From NCBI GenBank assembly GCA_964554535.1, contig CAZKPB010000001.1:62001-126000 (forward strand): a DNA stretch of 64,000 nt, in the 5' to 3' direction. Below are positions 24,039 through 32,770 of the stretch, one piece after another (positions within the stretch are counted from its first letter, which is position 1; every line of letters begins with the position of its first letter). The notes beneath the pieces were generated by a model. It had not been told where the DNA came from and searched no databases. It saw nothing but the letters and a program-made list of their open reading frames with translations. The position numbers and the translations under genes were made by a program. The DNA is from DMER64 sp964554535 (GTDB lineage Bacteria > Bacteroidota > Bacteroidia > Bacteroidales > UBA932).

Positions 24039-26285
24039 TTATTCGGCGATGCAACGTACGGGAATGGCTCTACCGCAGGATTTCAAATACTCATTTGAAT
24101 CATTATATTCAAAAGAACTACTTGATTTATGGTAGGTTCCGTCAGCCGTCATAATCACGTTTACTGCACCGGATTTGATTCCATCAACCACACTGGAAGT
24201 CCACAGGTAGCAGCAATTTGAATTATAACTGGAACTGCCGAAGTTGCCTTGCAGACCGCTCAAGTATTGGAAGTCTCCGGGCGCGGCGGCCGTAATGTTG
24301 TTCTGGGCCGTTTTTGTGTCCATGTATACAAAGATGTCATTAAGCAACAGTCCGGTGATGGCAAACTTCAATCCGTTGGAATAAAAGTTCCTTTGGCTAA
24401 TCAAAAAAGCCAGTTCTTCTGAAGTGGGTACGCGGTAACCCACCGGACACGGGTCGTAAATGGTCTTGCTGCCTTCTTTGGCGCCGGTGTATCCCCAAGA
24501 GTTGTCAAGAGCGGTAGTGGTGTAATATCCAAACAATGGATTACCCACGTTTTCGCTATTATCGAAGTGATCAATCTCATACCAAGTCCATCTGCCTCTA
24601 CTTTTAATGCCATATACAGAGTTATTTTTATTTGCGTCAGTTTTGTAATTTGCCTGCCATACCCATTCTGTAGTGGTATTAGATGAAGTAGCCAAAGCAC
24701 TACCCGTCCAGTATTGATAGTAAGTAGTAGGATTGGCAATGGATTTGGCCAACAGATTGGCTGCGTTGTCATAGTCATTTACGGTAGATCCGTTGTCATT
24801 ACCTGTGAATCCGGGGTTTGCGGAAAAATCGGGAGTGTAGTTCTGGGCAAACATCGGGTCTTTACGGCCCCACTGGTAGTACAGGCCCTGGTTTTCACCG
24901 CCCAAATCAGTCGTGGCGGAGAGGGCTCCCAAGTTGAGGCTCATAAAGGTACCGTAACCGTTTACAGTAACGTCACTGGTCTTGTCCAGAGGGCTAACCC
25001 AAATGTGCCAGCTCCAGAGGATGTTTCCGGAAGCGTCTTTCACGGCAATCAAGGCGTTGCTGGGTTTGTAGCCCGACTGGAAAGTTATAAAACCGTCCTT
25101 GTAGTTGACGCTGCCTAATTCACCGGTATTCCAAATAGCTTCGGCACTTACACCGTTTCCGATGGATTCTGTGCTGGAGTTCCCTTTGAACCGTGCATCT
25201 AATTGATACCAGGAATCGGGTTTTACCATATGACAATTGGAATGTTCAGAAATCACAGTATATTCAATTATTTCTTCTGAATTATTGTAGTCCAATTCAG
25301 CAACATACCTGAACGAAGGGTCGAAACCTGTGGCGGGAGCGGTATGTTGAGTGTTTCCCGAAGCATTTTTACGTTTTAATGTTCTACCGTCGCTCAATGT
25401 ATAGGTAATTTCATAATGCACATTTTTTACCAGCGGGTTAACTACCAAAAAACCGAATTCGCCATTTCCAAGACCACCATTTTCAATTTTCAAGGTCAAA
25501 AACGAATCGCTTTCTTCTACATTCAATACTTCTTCCACACCGGCTTCAACTTTAGTCAAGTCCATGGTGCCTTTTCTAATACTGAAGGACGCTCCGCTTT
25601 CCAACGATGTTAAAGTGATAGAAGTTACTCTTACTCCTGACGGCAAATTTTTTGGGGTAAGTTTAAAAGCAGAGGTGACATTCTTAAAGAGCAAGCCCGA
25701 GATGACATCAAAGCCTTGGTCTGCAAAAATAAAAACCCCTTCATTATTAGTTCCCACTTTGGAGGCCACCGAATATCTGTATTTACCCACGTGCTTAACA
25801 CTGTTGGGGCCATCCTGCACTTGAACTCCGGGGATTTTGATGGCCACCTTGGTATGAGCCAGAGAAGTAACCCCCTGGTTAGCCATAGCGTCATAAGGAT
25901 AGTAAGCATAGAAACGATACGGGTCCTGGTCAGTTGCTGTATTGGCTGTCCAAGTAACCTCGGGATTGGCAAAGTTGCCATTCTTCCTTCCGGCACCAGC
26001 GGATAAATTGTATTGTCTGTTGGGGTATTCGTAACCATTCACTCCGTAAATTCCAATAGCATCGCCGTCTGACCAATAAATATCATATTTACTGTCCAAC
26101 CCGCCATCACTATATTCAGTTTTAGTTACAGGGTCTTCCGCCTGAAAGGTCAGGGTAATCTGTTTGCCCTGAGGTTTGGCGGAACCACCATTACCGGGAG
26201 TGAGTTCTAAAGCATCTTGAGTACAAGCGCTGACTACAAGAGTCATCAGGGCTACGGCTAAAATGTTTGAGAATTGCTTTTTCAT
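24039..26285 (-). CDS. Fimbrillin-like lipoprotein with C-terminal FISUMP-type domain
   Basis: 748 residues from ATG 26285, chosen for the lipoprotein signal (MKKQFSNILAVALMTLVVSAC). The first half has the fimbrillin/Mfa-like pattern: a T/K-rich start (KQITLTFQAEDPVTKTEYSD), WSDGDAIGIYG, YYPYD, and paired strands to about residue 350. A middle beta domain follows (about 360-470, SWHIWVSPLDKT). The last 260 residues look like the FISUMP domain, with MSLNLGALSAT, GLYYQWGRKDPM, TIYDPCPVGYRVPTSEELAFL, YLWTSS and GRAIPVRCI. A surface adhesin or pilus-tip role is plausible. Monocistronic with its own terminator. Confidence 0.75.
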   Translation of the reverse strand: MKKQFSNILAVALMTLVVSACTQDALELTPGNGGSAKPQGKQITLTFQAEDPVTKTEYSDGGLDSKYDIYWSDGDAIGIYGVNGYEYPNRQYNLSAGAGRKNGNFANPEVTWTANTATDQDPYRFYAYYPYDAMANQGVTSLAHTKVAIKIPGVQVQDGPNSVKHVGKYRYSVASKVGTNNEGVFIFADQGFDVISGLLFKNVTSAFKLTPKNLPSGVRVTSITLTSLESGASFSIRKGTMDLTKVEAGVEEVLNVEESDSFLTLKIENGGLGNGEFGFLVVNPLVKNVHYEITYTLSDGRTLKRKNASGNTQHTAPATGFDPSFRYVAELDYNNSEEIIEYTVISEHSNCHMVKPDSWYQLDARFKGNSSTESIGNGVSAEAIWNTGELGSVNYKDGFITFQSGYKPSNALIAVKDASGNILWSWHIWVSPLDKTSDVTVNGYGTFMSLNLGALSATTDLGGENQGLYYQWGRKDPMFAQNYTPDFSANPGFTGNDNGSTVNDYDNAANLLAKSIANPTTYYQYWTGSALATSSNTTTEWVWQANYKTDANKNNSVYGIKSRGRWTWYEIDHFDNSENVGNPLFGYYTTTALDNSWGYTGAKEGSKTIYDPCPVGYRVPTSEELAFLISQRNFYSNGLKFAITGLLLNDIFVYMDTKTAQNNITAAAPGDFQYLSGLQGNFGSSSYNSNCCYLWTSSVVDGIKSGAVNVIMTADGTYHKSSSSFEYNDSNEYLKSCGRAIPVRCIAE

Positions 26286-26363
26286 AGTTGTTTCTGTTTT
26301 ATTTTTTATATATTTCATAGATTTTCTGATATATTTTGATATTTTTTGAACAGTATAATGGCG

Positions 26364-26371
26364 CAAAAGTA
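26364..26371 (-). promoter_or_regulatory. -7 box for the fimbrillin/FISUMP gene
   Basis: Minus-strand TACTTTTG at 26364-26371 matches TAnnTTTG and would give a leader of about 75 nt before ATG 26285. No clear -33 partner. Confidence 0.45.
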
Positions 26372-26621
26372 TTTTTACACTATATTAAAAACGAAGGGTT
26401 TCAACATAAAGGCAATTTTCATAGACATAAAGTCTATTTATTTCAACAGTGCTTTTTACAATTTGAACACCTGAAAAATGCCGAACGTTCTTTTGTAATC
26501 GCTGGTAAAACAACCGGCCGGACCGCCTGGTAAATGTGTTTTTAAAGAAGATGGAATAGAAAATAAATAACGAACCTTATGATTATGCGGCTGTCATTCA
26601 CGCTATACAAGCAGCATGTGC
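26372..26621. other. Gene-poor intergenic stretch
   Basis: Together with the fimbrillin leader, 26286-26621 holds no open frame I can support on either strand. The base composition is A/T-rich with a GC-rich patch near 26510-26530 containing the palindromic core CCGGCCGG. No tRNA, repeat array or convincing terminator is visible. It may carry upstream regulatory sequence of the fimbrillin-like gene. Confidence 0.5.
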
Positions 26622-26654
26622 AAAAAAAAAAGAGAGCCAAATTAATGACTCTCT
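26622..26654 (-). terminator. Terminator of the 60-residue peptide gene
   Basis: Minus strand: an AGAGAGTC/GCCTCTCT-type stem (26632-26638 with 26647-26654, one mismatch) followed by ten Ts. It begins about 22 nt after the stop codon at 26677. Confidence 0.8.
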
Positions 26655-26676
26655 TCAATGAAAATAATTTGATTTA

Positions 26677-26859
26677 TCAATAACCTAATTCGTCAACGAA
26701 AGGTTCATACGGATCTTTAATTGGAAGCGACGTATCTCCTCCGCTACCACTTTCTGAAGCGTACTCTTCCTCACACTCCACCACCCGCACCTCAGGCGCC
26801 AAATAAACTTCTTTCCCGGTAGCCTCAGAGGATAAATTATCAGTATTTTCCATATTCAC
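26677..26859 (-). CDS. Orphan acidic 60-residue peptide of unknown function
   Basis: A small protein with strong gene context: promoter TTTG-20 bp-TATATTTG upstream and a terminator downstream. It has no signal peptide or membrane segment and is very acidic: E-rich EVRVVECEEEYASESGSGG in the middle and PYEPFVDELGY at the end, with one Cys. The layout (short polar start, YLAPEVRVVE, then a Ser/Gly-rich and Asp-rich tail) recalls small Bacteroidales peptides of the kind 'YxxPExxxVE...SGxGD...' whose role is unknown to me. It lies between a fimbrillin-like gene and a divergent NtrC-type regulator. A ribosomally made modified peptide or secreted factor is only a guess. Confidence 0.7.
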   Translation of the reverse strand: MNMENTDNLSSEATGKEVYLAPEVRVVECEEEYASESGSGGDTSLPIKDPYEPFVDELGY

Positions 26860-26875
26860 CGTATTATATTAACGT

Positions 26876-26907
26876 CAAATATAATAACTTTTTTCATATC
26901 CGTCAAA
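26876..26907 (-). promoter_or_regulatory. Promoter of the 60-residue peptide gene
   Basis: Minus strand TATATTTG (26876-26883) with TTTG (26904-26907) 20 bp upstream: the best full match to the Bacteroidetes promoter in this part. Predicted start near 26869, 10 nt before ATG 26859. It overlaps the divergent regulator's upstream region. Confidence 0.75.
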
Positions 26908-26913
26908 TATCAA

Positions 26914-26921
26914 TATCTTTG
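26914..26921 (+). promoter_or_regulatory. -7 box for the NtrC-type regulator; leaderless
   Basis: TATCTTTG at 26914-26921, only 5 nt before ATG 26927. The receiver domain needs this start (VRILVIEDD begins at residue 2), so the mRNA should begin at or within a few bases of the ATG. Confidence 0.6.
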
Positions 26922-26926
26922 TCCGT

Positions 26927-28237
26927 ATGGTGCGTATATTGGTCATAGAAGACGACGCCACGTTCAACGTGCTGCTGAAAACCTGGCTTACAAAGAGCGG
27001 ATACGGGGCAGACGGCGTGCTTTCCGGGACGGCGGCCATGAAGGCCCTGCAGGACCGGGCGTATGATATTGTATTATCTGACCTGCGTCTTCCCGACACC
27101 GACGGATTGACCCTTCTCAAATGGATTCGCCAGACTGCACCGGACAGCGCCGTGTTCATAATGACCGGCTATGCCGATATCCAGACCGCTGTAGAGGCTA
27201 TGCGCCTGGGCGCGCTGGATTACCTGGAGAAGCCCGTAGACCGCGCCCTGCTCAAACAGAAAATAGAAGAGGTGCTGCGGCGCAAGGAACGCCCCCAGGA
27301 ACGCATCCCCTTTATGTGGGGGGAAAGTCCCGCCTCACGCAAATTATTTGAATATATGATGCTGGTGGCCCCCACCACCCTGTCAGTGCTTATATCCGGA
27401 GACAGCGGCACAGGCAAGGAATACGTGGCCAATTTCATCCACAGGAACAGCCCGCGCCGCGACGGGCCTTTTGTGGCCGTGGACTGTGGTGCCATACCCA
27501 AAGACATAGCTTCCAGCGAATTATTCGGCCACATCAAAGGCTCATTCACCGGCGCCATCAACGACAAGAAAGGCGCTTTTGAAATGGCCGACGGGGGCAC
27601 ACTCTTTCTGGACGAGATAGGCAACCTCTCCCCCGAAGTGCAGATGCAGCTGCTTCGCGCCCTGCAGGAAGGCATCATCAAGCCGGTGGGGAGCAACCGC
27701 ACCATTGAGGTGAACCTCCGCGTCATTGCCGCCACCAACGTGGACCTGACCCACGCCATGGCGCTGGGCCATTTCCGAGAAGATTTGTACCACCGCGTTG
27801 ACGAATTTCAACTGCATATGCCCCGGCTGAGCGACCGCGGCAACGACGTACTGCTGTTTGCCGACCATTTCCTTGAATACGCCAACCGACAAATGCACAA
27901 ACATATAGAAGGTTTCACCCCCGCTGCCAAAGAGCGCCTTTTGGCCTATCCGTGGCCGGGCAACCTGCGCGAACTGCTCAACGTGGTACGCCGGACCGTG
28001 CTGTTGGCCCCGGGTCCGCAAATCTCGGCCAACGACCTTCCGGAAGAATTGTGCCGGGTAACGGCCGCTCCTTCGGCCGCGCCCGCCGGTACCCTTAAAG
28101 AACAGCACGAGCGGCAAATGATTGTGGAAGCTCTGGAGCGTTGCGGAAACAACCGCACGCAGGCGGCCCGCCTGCTGGGCATTGACCGCAAGACACTTTA
28201 TAATAAAATAAAACTGTACGGATTGGACAATGGCTGA
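26927..28237 (+). CDS. Sigma54-dependent response regulator, NtrC family
   Basis: 436 residues in three parts. The receiver domain (1-120) has acidic pocket IEDD, phospho-Asp in VLSDLRLPDTDG and Lys in YLEKPVDRA. The AAA+ domain (about 135-370) has Walker A GDSGTGKE, the sigma54-contact loop GSFTGA, Walker B GTLFLDEIG and the arginine-finger region FREDLYHRV. The C-terminal Fis-type helix-turn-helix is EALERCGNNRTQAARLLGIDRKTLYNKI. It activates RNA polymerase-sigma54 when phosphorylated. The likely partner is the hybrid kinase at 30145-32715. A sigma54 promoter candidate lies at 32894-32910. It overlaps the nitroreductase gene by 8 bp. Confidence 0.93.
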   Translation: MVRILVIEDDATFNVLLKTWLTKSGYGADGVLSGTAAMKALQDRAYDIVLSDLRLPDTDGLTLLKWIRQTAPDSAVFIMTGYADIQTAVEAMRLGALDYLEKPVDRALLKQKIEEVLRRKERPQERIPFMWGESPASRKLFEYMMLVAPTTLSVLISGDSGTGKEYVANFIHRNSPRRDGPFVAVDCGAIPKDIASSELFGHIKGSFTGAINDKKGAFEMADGGTLFLDEIGNLSPEVQMQLLRALQEGIIKPVGSNRTIEVNLRVIAATNVDLTHAMALGHFREDLYHRVDEFQLHMPRLSDRGNDVLLFADHFLEYANRQMHKHIEGFTPAAKERLLAYPWPGNLRELLNVVRRTVLLAPGPQISANDLPEELCRVTAAPSAAPAGTLKEQHERQMIVEALERCGNNRTQAARLLGIDRKTLYNKIKLYGLDNG

Positions 28238-28889
28238 CAATTACCTTGAAAAAAAATTTGAGGCCCTCTACGGTAAATCCTCGCAGGGGCACTCCAGCGG
28301 GAAACGCCCTCTTTCACCTTACAAGAGTCTTAATTATCTGTTGTTGAAAAACAGAAGTTACCGGGGGTACGACCCTTCTCACAAGGTGACGATGCAGGAT
28401 ATGCTTACCATCATAGATGTCAACAACAAAATTCCGTCGGCACGCAACCAGCAGGTGTTGCGTTTCCGCGTGGTCCTGGAAGACGAGGCGGACGGGATAT
28501 TGCCCCACATCAAGTTGGGCGGGGCATTGCCCCAAATGAGCCTGCCTCTGCCCGGAACCGAACCGCGCGCCTTTATAATCATTTGTGCTACGACAGAAGA
28601 GAACAAATGGGTGGATATGGACCTGGGCATCTCGTGTCAAAGTATGTTGCTGCAAGCCGTGGAACTGGGACTCAACGGCATCTGCATAGGGGCTTTTGAC
28701 AAAGAAGCCGTGACCCGTCAGTTCGGGCTACCCTACCCTCCCCTATTGATTCTGGCTGTGGGAAAAGGGGCCGAGACCATACAACTTACCTCTATAGAGC
28801 CCTCGGAAAACCACAACTACTACCGCAAGGACGGCCTGCACCTTGTCCCCAAAATCAAAACAGACCTTTTGCTAATCAAAAAACCATAG
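28230..28889 (+). CDS. Nitroreductase family protein
   Basis: 219 residues of the FMN-dependent nitroreductase fold: the family-typical NRSYRGYDPSHKVTMQDMLTIIDVNNKIPSARNQQ (FMN-phosphate binding R-S-x-R/R-x-Y and S-A-x-N-x-Q), then DLGISCQSMLLQAVELGLNGICIGAFDKEAV, where helix pairing and substrate entry lie. A basic, low-complexity N-terminal 35 residues precede the domain. It overlaps the regulator gene, so it is probably co-transcribed and perhaps co-regulated. Substrate unknown. Confidence 0.85.
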   Translation: MADNYLEKKFEALYGKSSQGHSSGKRPLSPYKSLNYLLLKNRSYRGYDPSHKVTMQDMLTIIDVNNKIPSARNQQVLRFRVVLEDEADGILPHIKLGGALPQMSLPLPGTEPRAFIIICATTEENKWVDMDLGISCQSMLLQAVELGLNGICIGAFDKEAVTRQFGLPYPPLLILAVGKGAETIQLTSIEPSENHNYYRKDGLHLVPKIKTDLLLIKKP

Positions 28890-28896
28890 TCCACCC

Positions 28897-30129
28897 ATGA
28901 CCTCCACCGCCGAAATTATTCTCATTCGCATCAACGGAGAAGACAAACCCGGACTGACCTCCTCCCTGACAGAAGTTTTATCAAAATACGACGCCACCAT
29001 CCTGGACATAGGACAGGCCGATATCCACAACACGCTTTCGCTTGGAATATTATGCACGGCCGAAAGTGCCCGTTGCGGCAATATGATGAAAGAACTGCTG
29101 TTCAAATCGTCGGCATTGGGTGTATCCATCCGTTTTGACCCCATTACCCCGGAACAATATAAAGAATGGGTGGGCCTGCAGGGTAAAAACCGCTATATTC
29201 TCACTCTGCTGGGACGCAAATTGTCGGCCCGCCAAATCTCGCTGGTGACCGGTATTCTGGCCGGCCAGGGGTTGAACATAGATGCTATCAAGCGCCTTAC
29301 CGGACGCGCTCCGCTGGATGAACGCAAGGCCAACATCCGTGCCTGCATTGAATTTTCGGTGCGGGGAACGCCGTATGACCGCAACAAAATGCAGGAAGAT
29401 CTCTTTAAGGTGTCCAGAGATCAGGAAATGGATTTCTCGTTTCAGGAAGATACCATGTACCGGCGTATGCGACGCCTCATCTGCTTTGATATGGACTCCA
29501 CCCTCATTGAGACAGAAGTTATCAACGAGTTGGCCGCCCGCGCCGGTGTGGGAGACAAAGTAGCCGCCATTACCGAAAGAGCCATGCGGGGAGAAATAGA
29601 TTTTACGCAGAGTTTCACCGAGCGGGTGGCCCTGCTCAAAGGGCTGGACGAATCCGTAATGGCTTCCATTGCCCAAAACCTGCCTATTACGGAAGGTACC
29701 GAACGGTTGATGTATGTGCTCAAAAAATACGGCTATAAAATTGCCATCCTGTCGGGCGGGTTCACCTATTTTGGAAAACACCTGCAGGATAAATTCGGCA
29801 TTGACTATATGTATGCCAACGAGTTGGAAATCAAAGACGGAAAACTTACAGGCCGCTATCTGGGAGATGTGGTGGACGGCAAACGGAAAGCCGAGTTGCT
29901 GCGTCTGATTGCCCAGGTGGGAAAAGTGGATATTGCCCAAACCATAGCCGTGGGAGACGGAGCCAATGATTTGCCGATGATTGGTACCGCCGGACTGGGA
30001 ATTGCCTTTCACGCCAAACCCAAAGTCGTGGCCAATGCCAAACAGTCCATCAACACCATAGGCATAGACGGGGTGCTTTACTTTCTGGGATTCAAGGATT
30101 CGTATCTGGAAGAACGCGGAAAACTGTAA
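28897..30129 (+). CDS. serB: Phosphoserine phosphatase with N-terminal ACT domains
   Basis: 410 residues. Two ACT-like domains (about 1-80 and 95-175; IRINGEDKPGLTSSLTEVL and ILTLLGRKLSARQISLVTGIL) precede a HAD phosphatase: motif I FDMDSTLIETE (nucleophile Asp), motif II LSGGF, motif III with Lys in GKRKAELL, motif IV VGDGANDLPM. It makes L-serine from phosphoserine. The ACT domains suggest amino-acid feedback. It follows the nitroreductase by 7 bp, so it ends a three-gene transcript led by the sigma54 activator. Confidence 0.93.
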   Translation: MTSTAEIILIRINGEDKPGLTSSLTEVLSKYDATILDIGQADIHNTLSLGILCTAESARCGNMMKELLFKSSALGVSIRFDPITPEQYKEWVGLQGKNRYILTLLGRKLSARQISLVTGILAGQGLNIDAIKRLTGRAPLDERKANIRACIEFSVRGTPYDRNKMQEDLFKVSRDQEMDFSFQEDTMYRRMRRLICFDMDSTLIETEVINELAARAGVGDKVAAITERAMRGEIDFTQSFTERVALLKGLDESVMASIAQNLPITEGTERLMYVLKKYGYKIAILSGGFTYFGKHLQDKFGIDYMYANELEIKDGKLTGRYLGDVVDGKRKAELLRLIAQVGKVDIAQTIAVGDGANDLPMIGTAGLGIAFHAKPKVVANAKQSINTIGIDGVLYFLGFKDSYLEERGKL

Positions 30130-30144
30130 CCCGCGCAGGTGCAA

Positions 30145-32715
30145 CTATACCGTAAAATCCCGCTGCACCGCGGCCAAAAGGTCCGCACCGCCCCGGACCA
30201 CTTCCCGAAGGTTTTTTCCCAATTCTTCTTCAGTAGCCCCCGCACTGTGTTCCAATACGACCAAAGACGCCGCCAATGGAGACTGTATCTGGCGGAATAC
30301 CGGCAACATTTTGTGTGCCAGAGCCCCTGCACGGGAATAATCCCGTGAATGTCCGGCCTGTGTCAGCAAACGAATGTTTTCTTCCAGTGAACCGGCAAAA
30401 ACCTCCATTACCTGCTGCACCGCTTCCAGGTCCCCGTCCATCATAGCGGTCAATTCCCCCAGATGATACAATCCCGTGGCATCGGAGCGGCCGGCGGGGC
30501 GCATGGACTCCAATAATTTGTAGAGGGCCGCACCGGCAAAGGGTTTGGGCAACATCTCGGCAAAGCCCTTTTCTCTGAACTCGGCCCGGTTCAACAGGCT
30601 GTTGGCGGTTACGGCCACCACCGGCGGCGGGGATGGCATTTGCGAGCGAATATGCTCCAGCAGGGAAAAACCATCCCGCGTGGGCATTTGGATATCCGTA
30701 AGCACTATGTCCACCTTCAGTTTTGACAAGTAATCAATCGCTTGCGCAACGCTTTGGGCCGCTACACCCAGATACCCGCCCCGGCGCAACATTTCCGAAC
30801 TGACGGTCAACTGGGCGGGATCATCGTCCACTACCAACACGCGCAAAGGAGGCATCCCACCGCAGGGACCGGTTTCAGCAGCCGAAGAGGCACCGGACAA
30901 TGAAACCGGTTGCACCGGGTCCGGAGACAATTCCATAGGAAGGTCCACGCAAAAAGTAGCCCCGCCTTCTTCATTCCGAGCCACCGTTACCTGACCGCCA
31001 AAGAGGGTCACCAGGCGCTTTACAATGGATAAGCCCAGCCCCACCCCTTCCTTTCCCGGCACACGGGGCTGCTCCACACGCATAAATTCTTCAAAAATAT
31101 GCTGTTGCTTTTCGGGGTCTATACCGATGCCCGTATCGTATACGCAGCAGTGGAATACAGATGGACCGTCGGGGGACGGCTCTGTGATATGGGCCGTAAT
31201 GTCCACGCGGCCCGAATCGGTGAATTTAACGGCATTGGACACCAGATTGGTAAGAATTTGCCGCAAGTGCATGGCGTCGGTCACCACCCCCTGCCCGGGA
31301 TCTATCTGCGTAATCAGGTGCAAGGCCACGCCTTTTTTAGCCGCAGTGGGCGCAAACACTTCCAGCACTTCCTCCAACAACCCCCGCAATCCCACCACCG
31401 CCGGTACTAGTTGCGCCTTGCTGGCCTCCAGGCGGTAATATTCCAATAAATTGCCCAACAAATCCATTACGTGTTCGGCCGAGCGGGACATCGAATCCAA
31501 ATACTCTTGAAGTGTTTGGGCCGAACTGTGGTCCGAGGGGGACCGCAACAAATCCAGATAACCGATAATTGAGCTGAGCGGGGCTTTAATATCGTGCGTG
31601 ACTGTGAGCAGCAGTTTTTCCTGACTTTTTTGTAATTCGTCTGCCTTGTTGCGGGCTGTCTCCAGCTCCCGACGGTAGCGGCGGCTCTTGTTTAAATCGT
31701 TGAATATCAGAATAAGCGATACCAACACAACCGCCAGGGCTGCCAAACCTATATACCAAGCCTGCCGGGCTGCCAGTTCCAGGGAACGGCTGCGTTCCTG
31801 CAAGGTGTCAAACGTGCCGCTTACCCACTCCTGATTCAAGGCTTCCAACAGCGTGTTGATTTGGTTGTTGAGCGCACGGTCCGACTGAACCAGGCGGTCC
31901 AGTTGTTGGGCCATTGCCTCCTGTCGGCGCTCGCGTTGTGCCGAGGCGCTGTCAAACACCTTTCTTACCGTCTGTACCACCGTGTCTTTAGTACGTTCGG
32001 CATCGGCCAGCGGCGTCCCGGGAATGACCCTCACCAAGGTATCTGTTATGGTCCGGCGTATTTGACGCACCTCGGTCACACTGTCCATCTGCTTCTGACC
32101 CGCTATGGCGTTTCCCAAACGCTGCAAAAAACTTGACCTTTCCGAGGGAAATCTTACAATGGCGGTTCTTACGGTATCGTAAATGATTTCTTCACGCACC
32201 GTCACCGGATCCACCGGTTTGGCCGTGGGAAACTGCCTGGCATGGGTCACCGGCGGGATAGGCAGCAACGCCCGGTCCACCTGTTTCCCTATGTCGGCAA
32301 GGGAAAGCCGGCCGAGTTCCTGCTGCTGTTGGGCTATCTCCAGAATATTAGCATCACGACATTGCAACAGACTGTCTATTTGATCTATGACCTGCAGCTG
32401 CCGCGTCTGGGCGGTTACCCGGCGCAAAGAGTCCAGCAGGGAATTCACCTTGCCCAAGGATTGACAATACAATACGTAATTACTGTCTTTGGCATCCTGA
32501 ATAAAGCGCGTGCCCAACCACTCGGCCTGATACAGGCCCGACAGGGTGCTGCTTACCAGCAGGCTGCGTTCCAGTATTTCTTCACGACGGTCGTCCTCCT
32601 GATAAATGAGCGGATACAGGCTTTTATACACATACCAGGCCGCGCCGCCCATAAAGGCAAACAGAAGTATGTAGCTGAACACTACTTTTACGCGAAAACC
32701 GGAGTCGGGCTTCAT
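30145..32715 (-). CDS. Hybrid sensor histidine kinase (HisKA-HATPase-REC-Hpt)
   Basis: 856 residues. TM1 near 12-30, a long periplasmic segment (about 35-335) rich in Gln and charged heptads that should form coiled coils, TM2 (about 338-358), then HisKA with phospho-His in LTVTHDIKAPLSSIIGYLD, an HATPase domain (N box NLVSNAVKF, G1 DTGIGID, G2 GVGLGLSIV), a receiver domain (LVVDDD, phospho-Asp in VLTDIQMPTRDG, Lys in MLPKPF) and a C-terminal Hpt-like domain with His in GALAHKMLP. The internal relay should pass phosphate to a separate regulator; the NtrC-type protein 2 kb away is the obvious candidate. It is convergent with serB. Confidence 0.92.
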   Translation of the reverse strand: MKPDSGFRVKVVFSYILLFAFMGGAAWYVYKSLYPLIYQEDDRREEILERSLLVSSTLSGLYQAEWLGTRFIQDAKDSNYVLYCQSLGKVNSLLDSLRRVTAQTRQLQVIDQIDSLLQCRDANILEIAQQQQELGRLSLADIGKQVDRALLPIPPVTHARQFPTAKPVDPVTVREEIIYDTVRTAIVRFPSERSSFLQRLGNAIAGQKQMDSVTEVRQIRRTITDTLVRVIPGTPLADAERTKDTVVQTVRKVFDSASAQRERRQEAMAQQLDRLVQSDRALNNQINTLLEALNQEWVSGTFDTLQERSRSLELAARQAWYIGLAALAVVLVSLILIFNDLNKSRRYRRELETARNKADELQKSQEKLLLTVTHDIKAPLSSIIGYLDLLRSPSDHSSAQTLQEYLDSMSRSAEHVMDLLGNLLEYYRLEASKAQLVPAVVGLRGLLEEVLEVFAPTAAKKGVALHLITQIDPGQGVVTDAMHLRQILTNLVSNAVKFTDSGRVDITAHITEPSPDGPSVFHCCVYDTGIGIDPEKQQHIFEEFMRVEQPRVPGKEGVGLGLSIVKRLVTLFGGQVTVARNEEGGATFCVDLPMELSPDPVQPVSLSGASSAAETGPCGGMPPLRVLVVDDDPAQLTVSSEMLRRGGYLGVAAQSVAQAIDYLSKLKVDIVLTDIQMPTRDGFSLLEHIRSQMPSPPPVVAVTANSLLNRAEFREKGFAEMLPKPFAGAALYKLLESMRPAGRSDATGLYHLGELTAMMDGDLEAVQQVMEVFAGSLEENIRLLTQAGHSRDYSRAGALAHKMLPVFRQIQSPLAASLVVLEHSAGATEEELGKNLREVVRGGADLLAAVQRDFTV

Positions 32716-32736
32716 TGTAATTTGGCAATTGGGAGG

Positions 32737-32767
32737 ACAAGGTACAAATTCTTGAGATAACCGCCAA
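32737..32767 (-). promoter_or_regulatory. Promoter candidate for the hybrid kinase
   Basis: Minus strand TACCTTGT (32737-32744; near TAnnTTTG) with TTG (32765-32767) 20 bp upstream. The predicted start is near 32730, about 15 nt before ATG 32715. The inverted repeats at 32771-32812 abut it. Confidence 0.45.
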
Positions 32768-32770
32768 GAT

